Position numbers and translations under genes: made by a program. From positions 1 through 10,487 of the forward strand of contig JANWID010000338.1 of NCBI GenBank assembly GCA_025450095.1: a DNA stretch of 10,487 nt, given 5' to 3'. This DNA is from Bacteroidia bacterium. Its GTDB lineage: Bacteria > Bacteroidota > Bacteroidia > AKYH767-A > OLB10. The notes beneath the pieces were generated by a model that worked only from the letters and a program-made list of their open reading frames with translations, was not told the DNA's origin and did no database searches. Below, in pieces: positions 6,344 through 10,487 of this stretch. How positions within the stretch are numbered: position 1 is the stretch's first letter; the number at the start of each line of letters is the position of its first letter.

Positions 6344-6613
6344 ATCGGATTACGGATGGGTACGGATTACGGATTCTTTATATATGCGGAACGGATGTAC
6401 GGATTCCGGATGCCGCGCGGGATTTGCAATTCCGCGCTAAAAAATCGGTGGATTTGCAATCCGCCGCACGAGTAACTGACAATCCTATTAAGCGCATATT
6501 TTTATTAATATTTTTTAAGATATTCTTTGTTTACCAATTTTCTTTTTCGCTAATACTTGGATCTGTAATCTGTATATCCGATTCCGCAGCAACCAGGATC
6601 TGTAATCCGTACC
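6344..6613. repeat. Repeat element with inverted 7-bp repeat arms around REP-like hairpins
   Basis: The left arm (6344-6375, with further scattered copies to about 6410) contains TACGGAT units, two of them adjacent (TACGGATTACGGAT at 6361-6374). The right arm (6559-6582 and 6596-6613) contains the reverse motif ATCYGTA, also in adjacent 7-base steps (6561-6574 and 6598-6611). Bases 6359-6374 and 6598-6613 are reverse complements at 15 of 16 positions. No coding capacity and no transposase are present. It looks like a non-autonomous repeat or a decayed palindromic element placed 7 bases upstream of the rrf2 start. Confidence 0.65.
6415..6466. repeat. Tandem pair of REP-like hairpins with TGC loops
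   Basis: Hairpin 1 pairs GCGCGGGATT (6415-6424) with AATTCCGCGC (6428-6437) around the loop TGC. Hairpin 2 pairs CGGTGGATT (6446-6454) with AATCCGCCG (6458-6466) around the same TGC loop. Each stem has a single G-T wobble. They are in the same orientation, 8 bases apart, and share the core GGATTTGCAAT. Such paired GC-rich hairpins resemble REP/BIME sequences mobilised by RAYT transposases; no RAYT gene is in the window. In the rrf2 transcript they would fold within the 5' leader. Confidence 0.65.
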
Positions 6614-6625
6614 TAATCCACGCCG

Positions 6626-6633
6626 CAAAATTA
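6626..6633 (-). promoter_or_regulatory. rrf2 promoter, -7 element TAATTTTG
   Basis: Perfect TAnnTTTG match on the minus strand, followed by CGGC, and the only such match between the rrf2 start and the deacetylase. It predicts transcription from about 6620 and a leader of about 280 bases. No TTTG -33 box is present; that position is occupied by the 22-bp conserved sequence (6648-6669), the arrangement expected of a repressed promoter. Confidence 0.5.
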
Positions 6634-6647
6634 AATAAAAACTTCAT

Positions 6648-6669
6648 AATAAAGGATAAAATTGTCCGA
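6648..6669 (+). promoter_or_regulatory. 22-bp conserved sequence, copy 2 (rrf2 upstream region)
   Basis: Identical over 22 bp to the minus strand of 5867-5888. It begins 15 bp upstream of the rrf2 -7 box and so covers the -33 region. Together with copy 1 it brackets rrf2 in inverted orientation. The simplest reading is an autoregulatory operator of the Rrf2 protein; terminal repeats of a mobile or invertible segment are an alternative. Confidence 0.55.
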
Positions 6670-6708
6670 AATTATTGATAAGAATTTATACTACTGTTTT
6701 GCAGGCGT

Positions 6709-7326
6709 TTATAGTGGAATAATTTCCGGAATAAATTGCTGTTCCTTTAAAAAACCAAGATAAGCAGGCAAGACTTTTTTGAGGTTGCGAAATGCCTTTA
6801 CACTATCATGAAATACAATCACGGATCCCGGGCGGGTGTGCGTGATCACATTTTTAAGACATTGTTCCGGTGAAATGGAATTTGAATAATCATAGCTGAT
6901 GACATCCCACATGATGATTTTATAACGTGCAGTTAAAACATCCGCTTGTGATTTCCTGATTCTGCCGTAAGGCGGACGAAACAAATCCGAATCAATATAT
7001 CGGGCTGCTTCAATTACATCCTGTGTATATTCATCAGTACCAGTCAGCCAACCGTTCTTGTGTAAATGCGTATGATTACCTACACGATGTCCGTTGTTGA
7101 TGATCTGGTTATATATCCCGGGATTTTTACTGACGTTGTTCCCGACACAAAAAAAAGTGGCTTTCACCTGGTGTGAATCCAGAACATCCAGAACAAATTC
7201 CGTCACTTCAGGAACCGGACCATCATCGAAAGTCAGAAACACTTTCCGTTCTGTATTTGGAAAGCTCCAGGTAAAGCGGTTATAAAACCGGCGTACGAGG
7301 TATGGTGGCCGGACAGGTGCAAACAT
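6709..7326 (-). CDS. Polysaccharide deacetylase (NodB-homology, carbohydrate esterase 4)
   Basis: Metal-dependent deacetylase of N- or O-acetylated sugars, 205 residues, essentially one NodB domain. All five motifs are present: TFDDGP (32-37, Asp34 catalytic base and Asp35 metal ligand), HTHLH (85-89, metal ligands His85 and His89), RPPYG (117-121), the tryptophan motif WDV (140-142) and the final GSVIVFHDS (167-175, catalytic His173). The protein should therefore be active. No signal peptide or transmembrane segment is visible; the start MFAPVRPPYLVRRFYNRFTW-SFP is like that of related Bacteroidota proteins, so a later start is unlikely. A cytoplasmic location or an unusual export route follows, and the substrate (peptidoglycan, capsule or lipid-linked sugar) cannot be decided. 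It lies downstream of the DUF2723 gene on the same strand, but an intrinsic terminator ends 6 bases before its ATG. Confidence 0.92.
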   Translation of the reverse strand: MFAPVRPPYLVRRFYNRFTWSFPNTERKVFLTFDDGPVPEVTEFVLDVLDSHQVKATFFCVGNNVSKNPGIYNQIINNGHRVGNHTHLHKNGWLTGTDEYTQDVIEAARYIDSDLFRPPYGRIRKSQADVLTARYKIIMWDVISYDYSNSISPEQCLKNVITHTRPGSVIVFHDSVKAFRNLKKVLPAYLGFLKEQQFIPEIIPL

Positions 7327-7332
7327 GACTGT

Positions 7333-7359
7333 AAAAATAAGGCCCCTTGCGGAGCCTTA
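7333..7359 (-). terminator. Intrinsic terminator after the DUF2723 gene
   Basis: On the minus strand TAAGGCTCC (7351-7359) pairs with GGGGCCTTA (7338-7346) around the loop GCAA (a stable GNRA tetraloop), with one mismatch in nine pairs, followed by five T (7333-7337). It begins a few bases after the DUF2723 stop codon (7363-7365). The deacetylase ATG at 7326 follows 6 bases after the T-run, so expression of that gene needs read-through or an internal promoter. Confidence 0.75.
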
Positions 7360-7362
7360 CTG

Positions 7363-10300
7363 TTACTTAGCGTAATATTTATTTTCGATTGCCTTGAAGC
7401 GGGTTTCCATTTCTTTTGAAAGAGAATCCTGTCCCGAATTCCGGGCCATGCGACCCAATTCCTGCATGACTGCGATTCCCTGTCCCAGGTCTTTTTCAAC
7501 GAGCTTGAAATATTTGGTTCCTTTCAGCGACAAATAATATTCGATATCATCCTCATAAATATCTGCAAGTCGTTTTGTAATGATGTTACCGGTATCAAGC
7601 GCTTGTTTTGATTTTGTATCTGCAAGTTCCATATCCGGGTTCAGTACAAGACCTGTGACGGGATCAATTTTAACTTTATTATAATTTGCAACACTGTAAT
7701 AAAGTTCGATCAGACGCAGCATCATAATATTATACGGAACAGTTTTATCCGGCATCACCTCCAGGCATTTGTCGAGGGCAGTAAGTGCTGAATCGCGTTT
7801 TCCTTCATTCAGCAACGCTTCCGCGAGACGGCTGAAATTATTCCGCAGGTTCATGGTCATGTTCAGGTTATTCTGATCCAGGTAAACATCCGGATTGTTC
7901 ATATTACCCCACTTAAACTCATTCACCATATGATTGTACATATCCTTCGTATTCACGCTGCCGGTAGTACCATCAGGTTGTTTTACGCCTTTAATAGGCA
8001 CCACCCTGTATGCAAGGCCTTCCAGCTGGAAATAATCTTCCAGGTTCTGATAACTTTCCGAGCCAACTGTAACGGCGAAGTATATGGGACGTTTCCAGTT
8101 ATTGTGTGCGAGCAGGTCAAGGATCATGAGATCACCTTTCATGACATAACTTTTGTCCAGCTCGAATTCCAGTCGCGGTACAATCTTATCAGCATTTTCG
8201 GGAGCAACGGTACCATTGCTCAATACAGCCTGGCGATCAACCGGTACAAAGAATTTTTTTGTAGGATAATAGTTGATACTGTTTCCACCTTGTGTCATAG
8301 CCTTGGCACCCGGGTTATCGCTTCCGATAAATTCAACAATTTGCTTCAGGTCGGTGTAGCCGGGAATGGAACGATCATAAAACGGAACATAGTCGCGTGT
8401 ACCCTGTATGATCTGGTCGTAAGTAAGCGTGAAGGGCACTCCGTCAGAATCGTAAGCCTTACGACGCATCTGTTCAATGTACCAGTCGGTATTGAGAAGA
8501 CTGAGATTCACGACACGCACATCGGTCCGCACACCTTCCACTTCCTGGATATACCATAAGGGGAATGTATCGTTATCACCATTCGTAAAAATGATGGCAT
8601 TGGGGGCGCATGAATTCAGATAATTGTAGGCAAAATCACGGGACGTATAACGTTTAGCGCGGTTATGATCGTTCCATCCTTCTTTTGCCATTAACGCCGG
8701 AACCGCAGAAAAACATATAACCGTAGCCGTTATTCCCGCGATCATGGGAGTTGTTTTCTTCGAAAGCCAGGAAGCAATTCCCATCACGCCAAGACCAATC
8801 CAGATTGCGAAGGCATAGAAGGAACCTGAATAGGCGTAATCCCTTTCACGTGGCTGGTACGGAGTCTGGTTCAGGTAAATAACAATGGCGATCCCTGTAA
8901 AGAAAAATAGCAGCATCACCACAGAGCCATCGTGACGGTTTCTCTGGAAATGAAAGAGCAGTCCGATGAATCCCAGGAGCAGTGGCAGGAAATAAAATTT
9001 ATTCATTCCTTTATTCCACGTCATGCTTTCCGGCAATTTATCCTGCGGTCCCAGTCGAATGGCATCAAGACCTTGGATACCACTGATCCAGTTTCCTTTG
9101 CCTATTCCACCATGTCCCTGCAAATCATTTTGTCGCCCGACAAAATTCCACATGAAATATCGAAGGAACATATGATTGATCTGGTATGAACCGAAGAATC
9201 CCAGGTTTTCGCCCATGGTTGGGGTGCGGTCTGTTTTTATTCCAGCCCATTCTTTATAAGCGCTTACATGATTATCCTGGTTGCTGTACATCCTCGGGAA
9301 AATAGTGGATGCTTTGGGATCATACACCGGTTCGATTTTATGTCCGGATTCAATATACTTTCCGTTTTTCGCGGCGTAGGTCATCTCACCATCTTTCTGA
9401 TCTACGAGCTTTGCATTGTAATACTGTCCGTATAATAATGGCCGGTCGCCATATTGCTCACGGTTCAGATAGCTGAGTAACGCAAATGCATTTTCCGGGT
9501 TGTTTTCATCCATTGGAGGATTGGCCAGTGAACGAATCACCACCTGTGCATACGAAGAATATCCCAACAGAATAAACGTGAAACATAAAATAGCAGTGTT
9601 CGCGAGTGGTTTGTTTTTCGCGACGGTATATCGTAAACCGAAAATTATTCCCACAACAATCAGTAACAGGAAGAAAATGAAACCCGACCAGAACGGCATG
9701 CCAAGGGTGTTGACAAAGAAGAGGTCAAAGTGTGCCCCGATCTTAACAAATCCCTGGATGACGAGATACTGGACGATGCCCAGGATGGCGACACCTATGA
9801 CGGCAGTTTTTACTAAGCCGGCCGTGGTAACCTTGTGTTTTTTGAAATAATAGATATATGCAAGAGCCGGAATGGTAAGCAGGTTAAGAAGGTGAACCCC
9901 AATAGAAAGTCCCATCAGATAAGCGATAAGGATCAGCCAGCGGTCAGCATGTCTTTCATCGGCATGATGCTCCCATTTCAACATGGCCCAGAAAACCATT
10001 GCGGTAAACATGGATGACATGGCATATACTTCACCTTCAACCGCTGAGAACCAGAACGAATCAGAAAACGTATAGGCAACGGCTCCCACGAATCCACTTC
10101 CCATGATCATCAGGTAATGACCTGCGGAAAGCTGTTCGTCGTCAACATCGACGAGCTTGCGACTCAGGTGGGTAATCGACCAAAACAGGAAGAGAATAGT
10201 CACCGCGGATGACAATGCCGACATGGCATTGATCATGATCGGCACCATTTTCACATCACCACCGGCGAACATGGTAAATATGCGTCCCAAAAGCAGGAAC

Positions 10301-10467
10301 AGCGAGGCTCCGGGAGGGTGTCCTACCTGCAGTTTATAGGCGGAGGCGATGAACTCGCCGCAATCCCAAAAGCTGCCTGTGGGTTCCATCGTGGAGAGAT
10401 ACACAAAAGCCGCGATTGCAAAGGTGATCCAGCCGGTTAAATTATTGATCCTGTTATAGTTTTTCAT
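7363..10467 (-). CDS. DUF2723 multispanning membrane protein, probable GT-C glycosyltransferase (TMEM260-like)
   Basis: Complete 1,034-residue inner-membrane protein of the DUF2723 family. Starting from MKNYNRINNLTGW, a first transmembrane helix (about 11-26) leads into the conserved loop FWDCGEFIASAYKL (34-46) and VGHPPGASLFLLLGR (48-62). The acidic pair Asp35/Glu38 sits where GT-C glycosyltransferases carry their catalytic acids. About eight or nine further hydrophobic helices run to residue 310 (including 75-103, 179-212, 223-245, 257-283 and 288-311). Another group lies at about 490-600, after a soluble loop containing the FFGSYQINHMFLRYFMWNFVGR stretch. The C-terminal 430 residues are soluble. 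They hold the family motif NGDNDTFPLWYIQEVEGVR (about 630-650) and a TPR-like helical part (about 870-920). Human TMEM260, of the same family, is an O-mannosyltransferase; transfer of sugars to exported proteins or glycans here is inference. A terminator separates it from the deacetylase downstream. Confidence 0.9.
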   Translation of the reverse strand: MKNYNRINNLTGWITFAIAAFVYLSTMEPTGSFWDCGEFIASAYKLQVGHPPGASLFLLLGRIFTMFAGGDVKMVPIMINAMSALSSAVTILFLFWSITHLSRKLVDVDDEQLSAGHYLMIMGSGFVGAVAYTFSDSFWFSAVEGEVYAMSSMFTAMVFWAMLKWEHHADERHADRWLILIAYLMGLSIGVHLLNLLTIPALAYIYYFKKHKVTTAGLVKTAVIGVAILGIVQYLVIQGFVKIGAHFDLFFVNTLGMPFWSGFIFFLLLIVVGIIFGLRYTVAKNKPLANTAILCFTFILLGYSSYAQVVIRSLANPPMDENNPENAFALLSYLNREQYGDRPLLYGQYYNAKLVDQKDGEMTYAAKNGKYIESGHKIEPVYDPKASTIFPRMYSNQDNHVSAYKEWAGIKTDRTPTMGENLGFFGSYQINHMFLRYFMWNFVGRQNDLQGHGGIGKGNWISGIQGLDAIRLGPQDKLPESMTWNKGMNKFYFLPLLLGFIGLLFHFQRNRHDGSVVMLLFFFTGIAIVIYLNQTPYQPRERDYAYSGSFYAFAIWIGLGVMGIASWLSKKTTPMIAGITATVICFSAVPALMAKEGWNDHNRAKRYTSRDFAYNYLNSCAPNAIIFTNGDNDTFPLWYIQEVEGVRTDVRVVNLSLLNTDWYIEQMRRKAYDSDGVPFTLTYDQIIQGTRDYVPFYDRSIPGYTDLKQIVEFIGSDNPGAKAMTQGGNSINYYPTKKFFVPVDRQAVLSNGTVAPENADKIVPRLEFELDKSYVMKGDLMILDLLAHNNWKRPIYFAVTVGSESYQNLEDYFQLEGLAYRVVPIKGVKQPDGTTGSVNTKDMYNHMVNEFKWGNMNNPDVYLDQNNLNMTMNLRNNFSRLAEALLNEGKRDSALTALDKCLEVMPDKTVPYNIMMLRLIELYYSVANYNKVKIDPVTGLVLNPDMELADTKSKQALDTGNIITKRLADIYEDDIEYYLSLKGTKYFKLVEKDLGQGIAVMQELGRMARNSGQDSLSKEMETRFKAIENKYYAK

Positions 10468-10487
10468 CCTAAAGCGTTCAAATTGAA

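Larger units (their letters stand above)
6337..6708. other. 372-bp non-coding region between the deacetylase and rrf2
   Basis: No convincing gene lies here; the one open frame (6424-6678, plus) runs across hairpins and resembles no protein. The region holds, left to right: 7-bp repeats of the TACGGAT type (6344-6375), two REP-like hairpins (6415-6466), an AT-rich core (about 6480-6550), inverted 7-bp repeats (6559-6613), an rrf2 -7 box (6626-6633) and the second copy of the 22-bp sequence (6648-6669). No clear terminator follows the deacetylase stop at 6709. Confidence 0.7.

Noticed and set aside
5867..6669. Complete transposon carrying rrf2
   Set aside because: Although flanked by inverted 22-bp copies, there is no transposase, no clear target duplication, and the copies sit at promoter positions, which favours operators.
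6424..6678. 84-codon plus-strand open frame upstream of rrf2
   Set aside because: It runs through the second half of a hairpin, the 7-bp repeats and the 22-bp site; composition is that of repeats and no domain is visible.
7930..8559. 209-codon plus-strand frame inside the DUF2723 gene
   Set aside because: Antisense shadow; the minus-strand frame is continuous and conserved.

Overview
The window reads as chromosomal DNA of a free-living, respiring member of the Bacteroidota. Three observations support this. Several genes are preceded by the phylum's TAnnTTTG -7 promoter element, and start codons lack a Shine-Dalgarno sequence. The gene families and their protein signatures are typical of the phylum: a ~1,000-residue DUF2723 membrane protein, a FadL-type porin paired with an SGNH lipoprotein, and RIC paired with an Rrf2 regulator. 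The presence of 2-oxoglutarate dehydrogenase and L-2-hydroxyglutarate oxidase points to a complete respiratory TCA cycle. The exact genus cannot be read from the sequence.

Layout. The left edge holds the N-terminal third-of-a-kilobase of sucA (2-oxoglutarate dehydrogenase E1, minus strand, running off the window) with a good promoter. Upstream of it on the same strand is a two-gene unit: a FadL-family outer-membrane transporter followed after a single base by an SGNH-like lipoprotein, probably a surface pair for lipid capture. Diverging from fadL is lhgO (L-2-hydroxyglutarate oxidase, plus strand), with a perfect 16-bp palindrome against its start codon. lhgO ends inside an array of degenerate 7-bp repeats that forms an inverted structure between it and the convergent genes that follow.

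The middle (about 4625-6670) is a minus-strand stress module: an Rrf2-type regulator with three cysteines, then the iron-sulfur cluster repair protein RIC/ScdA, then a small hemerythrin-domain protein overlapping the end of RIC. A 22-bp sequence occurs twice without mismatch, in opposite orientation, once in front of RIC and once at the inferred promoter of rrf2. It is the best candidate here for the regulator's own operator. Between the rrf2 start and that promoter lies a ~280-bp non-coding repeat element (7-bp repeats in inverted arms around two REP-like hairpins), which would be a long structured leader of the rrf2 mRNA.

The right third holds a cytoplasmic-looking NodB-fold polysaccharide deacetylase and, upstream of it on the same strand, a complete DUF2723/TMEM260-like multispanning protein, probably a GT-C glycosyltransferase. 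An intrinsic terminator separates the two. No tRNA, rRNA, CRISPR array, insertion sequence with transposase or phage gene was found. The most unusual content is the repeat and regulatory DNA around rrf2 and after lhgO, rather than a new multi-gene system.
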